From Ruminococcus bovis (GTDB lineage: Bacteria; Bacillota; Clostridia; Oscillospirales; Acutalibacteraceae): 64,000 bases of DNA. The stretch is from contig NZ_CP039381.1 in the NCBI RefSeq assembly GCF_005601135.1, positions 2,291,941 to 2,355,940 on the forward strand. Direction: 5' to 3'. The notes under the pieces are model-generated. The model was given only the letters and a program-made list of their open reading frames with translations, was not told the DNA's origin and searched no databases. Shown one piece after another: positions 1 through 9,514 of this stretch. The position numbers and the translations under genes were made by a program. Each line of letters starts with the position of its first letter. The first letter of the stretch is position 1.

Positions 1-528
1 TGACATGGGCATAAGTTCCGTTTCCTGAGCTTGTTTCGTTCAGAATTTTACCCCAGGCATCGTAAGTGTATTCTACTAATACATTACCACTTTCGTTTAC
101 AATCTTTTTAATGTCGCCCTGCAAATTCTTTATGTAATAATACATTGTGTCATTGAGGGACATTGCTGTTACAGAGTTGTTGCTATCATAGTAGAAATAT
201 GCTACTACTCCACCCTGCATCATTGCTATTAAATTGTTATTATCATCATAGTAATAGTAATAAGTGTAATCAGAATTATCCTTACGAGTTCTTAAGCCTT
301 TGATATTGTACTTGTATGTTATTGTATCTTTGGAAGTTTTTACTTGAGAAAGTTGTCTTCCGTTCTTCCACTGCATTGTCATTCCGTTACGATACTTTAG
401 TGGATTGCCTATTCCATCATATGTTATTGTTTCTCCGTTATATGATGTTAGTTTATCTTTCCATGTTGTATCGTAACCATATGTATTTGTTTTCTTTAAC
501 GCATTGGTTGAACTGTTATAGATTTGTA
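1..528 (-). pseudogene. Rhs core fragment (third copy), runs off the left edge
   Basis: This stretch is nearly identical, without indels, to 3431-3958 of the main rhs gene and to 1588-2115 of the orphan cassette. It encodes YD-repeat/Rhs-core sequence on the minus strand. The frame opens just after a TGA near 535 and stays open to base 1; the first ATG in frame is at 381. Homology stops abruptly at about 528, 33 bases past the stop of the small gene at 561-905. It therefore looks like the start of another displaced Rhs C-terminal cassette whose toxin tip lies left of the window. There is no ribosome binding site or signal peptide, so it is probably a silent donor, not a gene used as it stands. 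Confidence 0.75.
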
Positions 529-560
529 ATACTAAAAATATTCAGCATAAATCAAGTAAG

Positions 561-905
561 TTATAAATCATCTCTAAAATCATAACTTTCGTCAATTACA
601 TTGATACGATGGTTATTTATATCAATAGTATTTTCGTCAATCCATTTCATATCTACAGTATCTTCATGATAATTCCAATAGATATTTCTAGTTTTGCCTG
701 ATGAATTATACACTACTTCACATCTAATGGCATAATCTGTTGTTGCATTACCACCAAATAAGTAAGCATTAACTGTATAATTTTTATTTGGTGAAACGCT
801 GGATTCAAGAAAATCACCCTTAGGTAAATTATCCATTCCACATCTACTAAAAAATAAAATCAATATAATTGGTAAAATAAAAAATATAGAACATTTTAGT
901 TTCAT
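561..905 (-). CDS. DUF5412-like small membrane-anchored protein, candidate immunity protein
   Basis: This 114-residue protein begins with a basic, hydrophobic segment (about residues 1-22, ending FFSRCG) that reads as a signal anchor. It could be a lipoprotein signal with a poor lipobox around Cys22. The rest is a small beta-rich domain with LPKGDF, SPNKNYTVNAY, RNIYWNY, a Trp near residue 88 and YDFRDDL at the end, which resembles the DUF5412 family. The ATG at 905 follows a strong GGAGAGGAG site, 17 bp after the stop of the toxin-44-like orphan cassette. Its position directly behind a toxin tip suggests that it is the cognate immunity protein, placed at the membrane. The family match is from memory and the immunity role is inferred from position. 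Confidence 0.6.
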   Translation of the reverse strand: MKLKCSIFFILPIILILFFSRCGMDNLPKGDFLESSVSPNKNYTVNAYLFGGNATTDYAIRCEVVYNSSGKTRNIYWNYHEDTVDMKWIDENTIDINNHRINVIDESYDFRDDL

Positions 906-922
906 AGTTTACTCCTCTCCAA

Positions 923-1969
923 TTACCATTGGAATCTGTGTTTACGATAATAATGACTCCAGTACGAATGACCAATTAATATACACTGTGTATCACGTGG
1001 ATCGTCAAAAAAAGACTTCCAATATTTCCAATCAGATGTTCCAGAGATAATCTGGTATATCCCAGCTCCTGTACATAGAGTAACACTTGAAAATAGTACA
1101 GAACCTACAAATCCAAAGTGAACATTCCCCACATCTTCGGCAGTTAATTTGTCTTTAAAAAATATATAATAATCTTTTTTACTTTTTAATTTCCAAGCAG
1201 ATTTGTTTTTTAAATCCCATTTTCCACCTGTTTTTACTAACTTATAAAACTTATGAAGAATATTTATTTTTCCTAAATAGCCACGCTTTCCTTGACGACA
1301 AGCATATCTATATAAATAACCTGCATTCGACATCATCAGACCAAGTAATTTATACGAAATATTAATCGCTCTATACCCATTGTAATCTACACCATTAACA
1401 GCATTATTTTCACAATAAGCGAACATATTTGTGCTTAGAGGAGTACCGGAATTTGTATCTACATATGCTGTATCATCAGCATTAATAAATCTACCGGTTT
1501 TTGGGTCATAGTATCTACTTTGGAGATAATACAGACCTGTATCTGTATCATACACATAACCACGATAGCGGAATGGGTTAAAGTCTTTGACATGGGCATA
1601 AGTACCGTTTCCTGAGCTTGTTTCGTTCAGAATTTTACCCCAGGCATCGTAAGTGTATTCTACTAATACATTACCACTTTCGTTTACAATCTTTGTAATG
1701 TCGCCCTGCAAATTCTTTATGTAATAATACATTGTGTCATTGAGGGACATTGCTGTTACAGAGTTGTTGCTATCATAGTAGAAATATGCTACTACTCCAC
1801 CCTGCATCATTGCTATTAAATTGTTATTATCATCATAATAATAGTAATAAGTGTAATCAGAATTATCCTTACGAGTTCTTAAGCCTTTAATATTGTACTT
1901 GTATGTTATTGTATCTTTGAAAGTTTTTACTTGGGAAAGTTGTCTTCCGTTTTTCCACTGCATTGTCAT
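923..1969 (-). CDS. Orphan Rhs C-terminal cassette with toxin-44-like tip
   Basis: The first ~188 codons repeat the Rhs core of the main gene almost letter for letter, including RYYDPKTGRFINADD and FAYCENN. Sequence then diverges to a new ~160-residue tip. The tip contains VKTGGKWDLKN (near residue 248), GNVHFGFVG (near 281) and DDPRDTQCILIGH (near 325), the conserved pattern of Bacterial toxin 44 (Ntox44), thought to be a nuclease. Open frame and core homology continue upstream of the ATG at 1969 to about 2147, right after the stop of the preceding immunity gene. No good ribosome binding site or signal peptide is present. This is the standard layout of an orphan Rhs-CT module, which becomes active only after recombination with the full-length gene. 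Confidence 0.7.
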   Translation of the reverse strand: MTMQWKNGRQLSQVKTFKDTITYKYNIKGLRTRKDNSDYTYYYYYDDNNNLIAMMQGGVVAYFYYDSNNSVTAMSLNDTMYYYIKNLQGDITKIVNESGNVLVEYTYDAWGKILNETSSGNGTYAHVKDFNPFRYRGYVYDTDTGLYYLQSRYYDPKTGRFINADDTAYVDTNSGTPLSTNMFAYCENNAVNGVDYNGYRAINISYKLLGLMMSNAGYLYRYACRQGKRGYLGKINILHKFYKLVKTGGKWDLKNKSAWKLKSKKDYYIFFKDKLTAEDVGNVHFGFVGSVLFSSVTLCTGAGIYQIISGTSDWKYWKSFFDDPRDTQCILIGHSYWSHYYRKHRFQW

Positions 1970-2147
1970 TCCGTTACGATACTTTAGTGGATTGCCTATT
2001 CCATCATATGTTATTGTTTCTCCGTTATATGATGTTAGTTTATCTTTCCATGTTGTATCATATCCGTATGTATTTGTTTTCTTTAACGCATTGATTGAGC
2101 TGTTATAGACTTGTACCTTTTTTATGTTACCTGCGTTATCATAAGTA
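1404..2147 (-). repeat. Rhs core direct repeat, copy 2
   Basis: This is a ~744-bp direct repeat of 3247-3990 in the main rhs gene (constant offset 1843) and, over 1588-2115, of 1-528. Only scattered substitutions separate the copies. The low-coordinate edge coincides with the change from constant core to variable toxin tip (around FAYCENN). The high-coordinate edge lies within ten bases of the stop codon of the immunity gene at 2155. Confidence 0.9.
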
Positions 2148-2154
2148 ACAATAG

Positions 2155-2730
2155 TTAATCATTAAACTCATTTTTATAATATTCAAAGAATTTTTCTGCT
2201 TGACCATTAGTATTAGCAATTTTAACAAAATCAACTATATACCAAGAATAGTCATAATCCACAATAAGTATAGGAATGTTTTTAAACCTATCCCTCATTA
2301 TGTCTTCATTCTGTATTTGATTGACAACCCCTGCAATTTCACAACAAAGGTCGTAATACCCAGTTGGTCCTTTACCAATATAATTCATATCATCATCGTA
2401 CATAGAACTTTCATCTTCTCTAATTTCACTAATTCCTTGAGAAACAAACCATTGATACAAAACCTCTGTACCATCAACACATTCATCTTCATCAGCTAAA
2501 AAAAACTCCTCACTATTGTCCCATTCAGCAATATTCCATCTTTCCTCACTACATTCAGGAGCATTATCACAATCCTTTTCTGTATTATATAACATAACAA
2601 TACTAGGAAAATTCTCAAATCCTTTGTAGCAATTATTACATTCAACTAAAATAGAAATAGCATATACATCATCTTCTGCTATTTCATTAATATGGTTTAA
2701 AATCTCTTTATACAAATATTGTTTTAACAT
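2155..2730 (-). CDS. Acidic DUF4303-like protein, candidate immunity to the AHH nuclease tip
   Basis: This is a 191-residue, strongly acidic, soluble protein with no signal peptide. It has NTEKDCDNAPECSEERW followed by AEW, recalling the W-x-x-x-EW segment of DUF4303-type immunity proteins, and a Tyr/Asp-rich C-terminal half. The ATG at 2730 is chosen because AGGAG lies 8 bases before it. A GTG nine bases upstream would sit on top of that site. It begins 11 bp after the rhs stop at 2742, the usual place for the gene that protects the producer. Family assignment is tentative; acidity and position support a role in binding a basic nuclease tip. Confidence 0.6.
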   Translation of the reverse strand: MLKQYLYKEILNHINEIAEDDVYAISILVECNNCYKGFENFPSIVMLYNTEKDCDNAPECSEERWNIAEWDNSEEFFLADEDECVDGTEVLYQWFVSQGISEIREDESSMYDDDMNYIGKGPTGYYDLCCEIAGVVNQIQNEDIMRDRFKNIPILIVDYDYSWYIVDFVKIANTNGQAEKFFEYYKNEFND

Positions 2731-2741
2731 TAATATCACTC

Positions 2742-5700
2742 CTAAGGAATTTGTTTATTTGCTGCTAGCAACAATTCTTTAATATATTTAAGAATTGCTA
2801 TTGTCTTCTTTCGTTCACCTTTACCTTTACTTAATAACCTATATACTTTATCGTGATATACCCTTGTATGCATACATCTGTGAAGTCTATATTTCACATA
2901 AACTAAGTTATAAGTTGAATTAATTCCTATGTTTGCCTTTTGTAAAAGTTTTCGAGAATTAAATGCACGAGCAGCTTTTTTAGCAACAATGTGATGCTTT
3001 TCTTTTTTTTGAGATTTAGGTTTCGTTTTAGCTCTATCAATGGAATTAGCAATAGTATCCGACAATGATTCACAAGCCTCTTTAATTTTTGCTCCACAAA
3101 CTCTAACAACATTATTTAAAGCATCCCGAACAGCAGGACTACTAAGAAATACCGCTGCAACAGTTATCACTAACGCACCAACAAATAAATAAGCCAAATC
3201 ATCTACTAAAAAGAAATACCCTGTTTTATCAACATTATTAATAAAATTATTCTCACAATAAGCGAACATATTTGTGCTTAGAGGAGTGCCGGAATTTGTA
3301 TCTACATATGCTGTATCATCGGCATTGATAAATCTACCGGTTTTTGGGTCATAGTATCTACTTTGGAGATAATACAGACCTGTATCTGTATCATACACAT
3401 AACCACGATAGCGGAATGGGTTAAAGTCTTTGACATGGGCATAAGTTCCGTTTCCTGAGCTTGTTTCGTTCAGAATTTTACCCCAGGCATCGTAAGTGTA
3501 TTCTACTAATACATTACCACTTTCGTTTACAATCTTTGTAATGTCGCCCTGCAAATTCTTTATGTAATAATACATTGTGTCATTGAGGGACATTGCTGTT
3601 ACAGAGTTGTTGCTATCATAGTAGAAATATGCTACAACTCCACCCTGCATCATTGCTATTAAATTGTTATTATCATCATAATAATAGTAATAAGTGTAAT
3701 CAGAATTATCCTTACGAGTTCTTAAGCCTTTGATATTATACTTGTATGTTATTGTATCTTTGGAAGTTTTTACTTGGGAAAGTTGTCTTCCGTTTTTCCA
3801 CTGCATTGTCATTCCGTTACGATACTTTAGTGGATTGCCTATTCCATCATATGTTATTGTTTCTCCGTTATATGATGTTAGTTTATCTTTCCACGTTGTA
3901 TCGTAACCATATGTATTTGTTTTCTTCAATGCATTGGTTGTTAAATTGTAGACCATTACCTCTTTTATGTTACCTGCGTTATCGTAAGTAACATTTGTTA
4001 TTTCTTTGCTGAAATTGTCGGTTATCTGTGTAATCTGATTTAGATTATCGTATTTGTAGCTATACTGATTATGTGATGATGAATCATTTTCATAATAGGC
4101 AGTTATATTGCCATTTTCATCATATTTATAATCATAATTTATTGCATTATTTAAGCTACCATATGAATAAGCAACAGTTGACACATTATTTGTTGTTTTA
4201 TGATCCTTGGTAGCATACTTATACTTTGACTTAAATAGCTCATTTCCGCTATGATTTGTGGTTATGCTACTTAGTCTGCCAAAGTCATCGTTATTACTTG
4301 TTACCTTTACTTTTCGTGGACTGTTTTCATCACCACTGATATATTCTACAAATTCATCATAGTTATCATCTGTACCACGCTTAATAGTCTTGTATCTATT
4401 ATTTATATTTGTTTGTTCAATAGTATTACCGTTAGAGTCTAACGAAATATTTTGAACAAGTTTTACTGTACCATATTCATCAACTGTTTCTGAAGTTTTT
4501 GATACAAGATTACCATTACAATCATAATAGTAATTAATAGTTTGGTTTAACCAATAATCATGTTCTCTGGTTACAAGACCTTTCTTGTTGTATTCATATG
4601 AAACAACATCATATCCTGCACCTGTAACTAAAATAATTCTATCATAACGGTCATAATGATATCTGTAAAAACCACCGTTACCATAACTTATTGATTCTAA
4701 GTTACCGTTATTACTATTATAGTTATATTTTACAATACTCTTATTTCCAACTTTTACTTCTAACAATTTATTATAAATTGTGTAGTTAAAGTTATAAGCA
4801 AAGCTATTATGCTTTATAGAAGAAAGCTGGTTTTGATTATTGTAAATATAGGTATTTGATGAATTGCCATTTGAAATAGAAGTAGTATTACCCTGAATAT
4901 CATAACCATAGGAAGTAACATTGCCTTTGCCATCTTTTACAGAGGTTTGATTTCCATTCTTATCATATGAATACTCAGTTGTATTCCCTGCATCATCAGT
5001 TTCTTTAGTTATATAGTTTTCTGTTGAATCATATTCTACAGAATTTTCCATATAATCTTTTGATGTGTCTAGGGTTTCAGATACTACACTTTCATCAACA
5101 GGTTCAGCTGAATTATTTGTGCTATCATCTGAGTTACCATCTTTTTTCTCAAAAACCAAATTTTCTGCAAAGTTAAGCATTGCATTCTTAACTTCCATTA
5201 TATTCTTATTGTAACCATAAACGAAAGCGAAGTCAACTGTTTTTATAATTTTATTTGCTTCTTCCGGTGTTACTGATAAGGTAACAGACTGTTCTGCTGA
5301 AGTATAAGCATTATACTCTTGATAATGGTCTTCAGTTGTATTATCAGCATAATTAATTTTTAATGCTATACCAAAAGTTCTGTTATCTGTTGTTAACGGA
5401 ACTGAGTTTGCTTTTGCAGTACCTGAAATGTTGAATACAACATTAGCTCTATTAACATTTACAGATTGATAAACATGCTTATCTTTTAGTGAATTATTAT
5501 CACTCTCAGTATTGTCATCAGTAGTATCATTATCATCAGTTTCATTTTCATTTGTAACTTCATAAGTTCTATTGTACTTTCTTGTTACAAAACCTTGTTG
5601 ATAAGTCTTTTTGTTACCATCAGTTTTTTCAATGTTACCGTATGGTTCTGTTTCAGTTTCAATAGAAGTATAAGTTTGTGCTGTAGAATCAGTGGTTTCT

Positions 5701-7850
5701 TCAACTGTTGTATCAACAGTTGGTGCAGGTTCTCCACCACTACCTTTGATTGTATTCTCAGTTACAATATCTCCACTTTGATTATACCATTTATTTTGTT
5801 CACTGCTCCAATTATTTGCACTGAAATCACTGTATGAAAGAGCATTATAGTCATTCATAACTTTACCTTTTTCTAGTTGCAAACAATCAAACCATACTGA
5901 ACCACTTGCATTTCTCAATGCACAATAAAATCTAATCTTTGAAGTATTCTTAGGTAATGTAACAGTTAAACTGATTCTTTGCCACTTTGATGCAGTCGTT
6001 GTTTCTAATAAAGCAACACTATTATCATCACTAATTACTGAACCTGATGGGTCAAATGTTTTTAATTTTAGCATTGCACCCTTTTGACCATCACGAGTAC
6101 CTTCTTTTAGAGCTTCATTAATATACACATAGCCTGATAATGTGACTGTGTCACCAGCTGAAAGGTTATAATCACTTATATTCATATCATGATTAATAGA
6201 AGTATAGAACTGGTTTGTTGAATCAGCATTATGTGTGATTTTTAGTGAGTTACCACCAAAATAATAAATTCCTGTATCTACTGATGCAGTACCACCGGAA
6301 CTATTTTCTGTTTTAATACTTTCATTAGACTTTTTATAATAATGATTGCTACCTAAACTATCAAAGTAACTGGATTCATCAATATAGTTTCGTGTATATG
6401 AATCTGAACCACCCATTGCTGATAGTCCGGAACCACCTTCACCTTCTTCTATATAGCCATACTCATTTAATTTAGTTATTGTATTACCATATTCATCAAA
6501 TGTATATGTTTCGCTTCTACCGTTTCTATCAATGAAAGTAGTTGTATTATAACCTTTATTATATTTATCATTACTACTTTCATGTGTACCGTAAACCATC
6601 TTTAGGTAGTTACCTTCTTCATAAATACCTGTTGAGGTATTGTAGCCATATTCAGCAGCTTTTGTTACCTTGCCATTTGAATATGTAAACTGCATTTTCA
6701 TACCGTTTTCAGAATTTATATCATCATTAAAGTGATATTTTACAACACTTAGGTAATTGTTACTATATTCAAATGTTGTCCATTTATTATCAATAAACTT
6801 AATACCGTATGGTAAAGTACAACCGGAATAATAGATGAAATATGCTGCATCATCAGAATCTACAGTAATCTTTGAATAACATCTTCTTGTAGAACCATCA
6901 CTATCAGTTACTACATTGTAGTAAACATGATATTTATGCAATGTACTTGTTATCTCTGAAAGATAACCGGCAGAATCATATGTATATGTAATATTGTTTT
7001 TACTATTATCAGGGTCAGTTTCTGACTTGATATATGATGCATTATTGTTATTTGGAATATCATATACTTCGACTCTATCACTTTCAATAGTAAGTTTGTT
7101 ATTCTGTACTTTTAATGTATAACCTAAATCATCTTCATCATTTAGTTCAGTTTCACCATCAACAATTTTAAAATAATGGTCAACTGCATCAGAATCAGTA
7201 TATACATAATATCCATCTATTTTTTTAACTGATTTTTCAAAAGACATACGATGACCATATCCGGCAAGACCTAAAACATCTTTTCTTGCACTATGATATG
7301 TCTGATAAATGCTATAAGGCATTCGTTCGCCTTTTTCTTCATACAAACTTTGTTTGAAGATTAGACCACCTGTATAGTCACAAATTGAAGCATCGGCTTT
7401 TTGACCACAAGTAACTGTATGAGATGACAAATTATTTTCAGAACCTGTATAATCTTTATATATTATCTGAAATTGAGGTAACTTATCATTAAAATAACAA
7501 CAGTAACCACCAAAGTCAGTTACACTACTATTACTCTTAAGATAAATACCGTTATTTTTTAGTGAACCATCAACCCATCGTTTATACGCCTTAGTAATAT
7601 CGAAAGTAACAGGATTAGTGTTACCGTTTTTAGTAGTAGCATAATCTATAATTTGACTTGAATCGTAAGTAACATTATTGTATGTAGCACTACTATTCGA
7701 CCAATCTGACTTAATGGTATACGCTTCAATTTCCATATCTGTCGTTTCTTTAAAAGGATATATAGACACTTTGGCACTAACAATATTCTTGTTTATTAAA
7801 TTACTATCAATATTTTTACTTTTAATAAGTGCACTATACGTAACCGTCAA
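2742..7850 (-). CDS. Rhs/YD-repeat wall protein, C-terminal part cut off by IS66; AHH nuclease tip
   Basis: The open frame of 1702 codons is the downstream part of a secreted WapA-like toxin. Its apparent TTG start and first six codons come from the IS66 end and target duplication, so it lacks a genuine start and secretion signal. Rough order: the rest of a DNRLRE domain (7-130), a jelly-roll-like beta domain (490-680), a Ser/Thr/Asp linker (690-790), a second beta domain (795-900), YD repeats and Rhs core (935-1530, ending RYYDPKTGRFINADD), a hydrophobic segment (1540-1565), then a basic tip. The tip has KHHIVAKKAARAF (near 1620), INSTYNLV and HTRVYHDKVY, typical of AHH-type HNH/endonuclease VII toxins. 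Joined to the upstream part (10319-11362) it gives about 2044 residues. A terminator inside the IS probably blocks transcription into it. Confidence 0.85.
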   Translation of the reverse strand: MTVTYSALIKSKNIDSNLINKNIVSAKVSIYPFKETTDMEIEAYTIKSDWSNSSATYNNVTYDSSQIIDYATTKNGNTNPVTFDITKAYKRWVDGSLKNNGIYLKSNSSVTDFGGYCCYFNDKLPQFQIIYKDYTGSENNLSSHTVTCGQKADASICDYTGGLIFKQSLYEEKGERMPYSIYQTYHSARKDVLGLAGYGHRMSFEKSVKKIDGYYVYTDSDAVDHYFKIVDGETELNDEDDLGYTLKVQNNKLTIESDRVEVYDIPNNNNASYIKSETDPDNSKNNITYTYDSAGYLSEITSTLHKYHVYYNVVTDSDGSTRRCYSKITVDSDDAAYFIYYSGCTLPYGIKFIDNKWTTFEYSNNYLSVVKYHFNDDINSENGMKMQFTYSNGKVTKAAEYGYNTSTGIYEEGNYLKMVYGTHESSNDKYNKGYNTTTFIDRNGRSETYTFDEYGNTITKLNEYGYIEEGEGGSGLSAMGGSDSYTRNYIDESSYFDSLGSNHYYKKSNESIKTENSSGGTASVDTGIYYFGGNSLKITHNADSTNQFYTSINHDMNISDYNLSAGDTVTLSGYVYINEALKEGTRDGQKGAMLKLKTFDPSGSVISDDNSVALLETTTASKWQRISLTVTLPKNTSKIRFYCALRNASGSVWFDCLQLEKGKVMNDYNALSYSDFSANNWSSEQNKWYNQSGDIVTENTIKGSGGEPAPTVDTTVEETTDSTAQTYTSIETETEPYGNIEKTDGNKKTYQQGFVTRKYNRTYEVTNENETDDNDTTDDNTESDNNSLKDKHVYQSVNVNRANVVFNISGTAKANSVPLTTDNRTFGIALKINYADNTTEDHYQEYNAYTSAEQSVTLSVTPEEANKIIKTVDFAFVYGYNKNIMEVKNAMLNFAENLVFEKKDGNSDDSTNNSAEPVDESVVSETLDTSKDYMENSVEYDSTENYITKETDDAGNTTEYSYDKNGNQTSVKDGKGNVTSYGYDIQGNTTSISNGNSSNTYIYNNQNQLSSIKHNSFAYNFNYTIYNKLLEVKVGNKSIVKYNYNSNNGNLESISYGNGGFYRYHYDRYDRIILVTGAGYDVVSYEYNKKGLVTREHDYWLNQTINYYYDCNGNLVSKTSETVDEYGTVKLVQNISLDSNGNTIEQTNINNRYKTIKRGTDDNYDEFVEYISGDENSPRKVKVTSNNDDFGRLSSITTNHSGNELFKSKYKYATKDHKTTNNVSTVAYSYGSLNNAINYDYKYDENGNITAYYENDSSSHNQYSYKYDNLNQITQITDNFSKEITNVTYDNAGNIKEVMVYNLTTNALKKTNTYGYDTTWKDKLTSYNGETITYDGIGNPLKYRNGMTMQWKNGRQLSQVKTSKDTITYKYNIKGLRTRKDNSDYTYYYYYDDNNNLIAMMQGGVVAYFYYDSNNSVTAMSLNDTMYYYIKNLQGDITKIVNESGNVLVEYTYDAWGKILNETSSGNGTYAHVKDFNPFRYRGYVYDTDTGLYYLQSRYYDPKTGRFINADDTAYVDTNSGTPLSTNMFAYCENNFINNVDKTGYFFLVDDLAYLFVGALVITVAAVFLSSPAVRDALNNVVRVCGAKIKEACESLSDTIANSIDRAKTKPKSQKKEKHHIVAKKAARAFNSRKLLQKANIGINSTYNLVYVKYRLHRCMHTRVYHDKVYRLLSKGKGERKKTIAILKYIKELLLAANKQIP
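3247..3990 (-). repeat. Rhs core direct repeat, copy 1 (in the full-length gene)
   Basis: This is the segment of the main rhs gene present again at 1404-2147 and, partly, at 1-528. It encodes the last YD repeats and the conserved core motif before the variable tip, so crossing over between copies would swap the AHH tip for the toxin-44-like tip while keeping the frame. Confidence 0.9.
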
Positions 7851-7857
7851 ATCATCC
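7832..7857. repeat. IS66 left end: 8-bp target duplication and inverted terminal repeat
   Basis: CACTATAC (7832-7839) is the target duplication, and GTAACCGTCAAAT (7840-7852) is the terminal repeat. The repeat pairs exactly with ATTTGACGGTTAC at 10305-10317, followed by three more matches in the next five bases. IS66 elements are known to begin with GTAA and to make 8-bp duplications. Confidence 0.95.
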
Positions 7858-7893
7858 TAAAAAATCCCTGCGAGTTTGTTCTCGCAGGGATTT
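7858..7893 (-). terminator. Intrinsic terminator at the end of IS66
   Basis: A 13-bp stem (AAATCCCTGCGAG with CTCGCAGGGATTT) and a six-base loop are followed on the minus strand by TTTTTT. It sits between tnpC and the IS end and faces the downstream part of rhs, so it should make the insertion polar. Confidence 0.8.
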
Positions 7894-7902
7894 CCATATG
7901 TA

Positions 7903-9465
7903 TCAAATTTTAACTTTGCACTCCTCTGGTGCATTCCAAGGCAGTAGAATATCAGCCGTTTCATTTTCCTTAATATTAGGGAACTTTTGAAGATATAGGT
8001 CAGATATCTAAACGGATTCAGATTGTTCTCTTTGGCTGTTTCGATTATGCTGTACATAACAGCACTGCCAGTAGCTCCTGACTCAGTATTGGCAAACAGG
8101 AAATTCTTTCTGCCCATCACAAAGGCTTAATGCTTCTTTCGGCTCGGTTATTGTCAATTTCTAATCTGCCGTCCTCTAAATATCTTCTGAGATATTTCTC
8201 GTTATTCTTAAGATAGGTAAACGCACCACCAAGTTTGCTTTTAAATGCTATGCTTTGCTTTTCAGCCCAGCACAAAAAAAGCGTCAAGAATTGGCTTTGA
8301 TTTTTCTTGTCGCACCTTTAGTATTTCTTCATAGCTTTTATCAGCTATTTCTTTTCTATTGCATATAGCTGATTGCAGTAATCTAAAGCAATTCCAGCTG
8401 TTGAGTTTGCTCGTTCGTCCTTGCTTATCATTTCTAATGCTTCAGCAAATTTTCTTCTGCAATGCGCCCAGCAACCAACAACTGTGAAGTTATCTCCAAG
8501 TTTGTGATATCCCTGATAACCATCTGCGTGTATGTAGCCATTAAAACCTTCAAGAAAGTTCTCCGCATTTTCAATCTTTCTGTTTGGTTTGTAATCATAC
8601 AGTACGATATTCTTTTCAGAGCATCCACTCGTTCTGTACAGCCACATATATGCTTTCTTTGGAGTAGGCTTCTCTTTGGTTTTCAGTACCTGCAGTGTTG
8701 TTTCATCTGCATGGATTACTTCCTCTTTTATGAGAAGCTCTCTTAACTTCTCATATATTGGTTCTAACCACAGCTGACTCGCTTTAAGTATCCAGTTAGA
8801 CATTGTCTGTCTTGTTAATTCAACACCTTGCCTTTTCAGGTCTTGTTCTTGTCTATAGAGTGGTGAGTATATCACAAACTTCTGTGTCATAATGTGAGCC
8901 ACTGCTTCTGGTGAAGCAAAGCTGCCTTTGATTACTGGCTTTTCCTGTGGTGTTTTACTATTGGGGTCTCAATACCGTTTTTCTCACAATTCTTGCAGGC
9001 GTAGGTGTAATATACATCCTCCTGAATAATCACCTCAGCAGGTTTGATTTTTAATGTTTTCTTTACTTCCTTACCAATAACCTCAAGCTGTTCATTACAG
9101 TTAGGACATACCTTTTCTTCTTCGGGAAGAGTATGCTCTACAACAACTGTCTTGATGTTTTCTGGTAATTTGTCAAGAGTAGCTTCTTTCTTTTTTCGGG
9201 TATGAGAAGCCACCTTAACCTCTTCCTTTGCTTCTACATCTGAGTAGAGCTCTGCTTCGTTATGAAGAAGACTAAGCTGTTCGTAAATATATTCCGATTG
9301 TTCACTTTTTGAGCCATAGGTCTTTTTATTATTTATCTTAAGCTGCTCCATCAGCCACTTCACCTGTGTTTCAAGTTCTGAACAGTGCTCTTTTAATGAT
9401 TTTAGTTCATTATATTCATCCAGTGAAATAGTAATTGTTTCACTGTTTTTATCCTTGATTATCAT
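7903..9465 (-). pseudogene. tnpC: IS66 transposase TnpC, frameshifted
   Basis: Pieces of an IS66 DDE transposase lie in order but in different frames. The N-terminal piece (from ATG 9465) has a coiled coil and a CPNC...CKNC zinc motif. The middle piece (8345-8902) has HADETTLQV and HADGYQGYHKLG. The C-terminal piece has DNNRAERSIKPFVMGRKNF when frames are corrected. Reading disruptions map near 8953-8956, 8352-8355, 8270, 8121-8123 and 7985-7988. Four look like one missing base in a homopolymer and one like an inserted base. The corrected frame would end at TGA 7903-7905 after a typical PEECKVKI tail. No other damage is evident, so decay is recent, or these are sequence errors in a repeated element. 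Confidence 0.85.
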
Positions 9466-9514
9466 ACCTATATTATACCACAAAACAAGGCAAAAGTACA
9501 GTATTTAAGCCATT

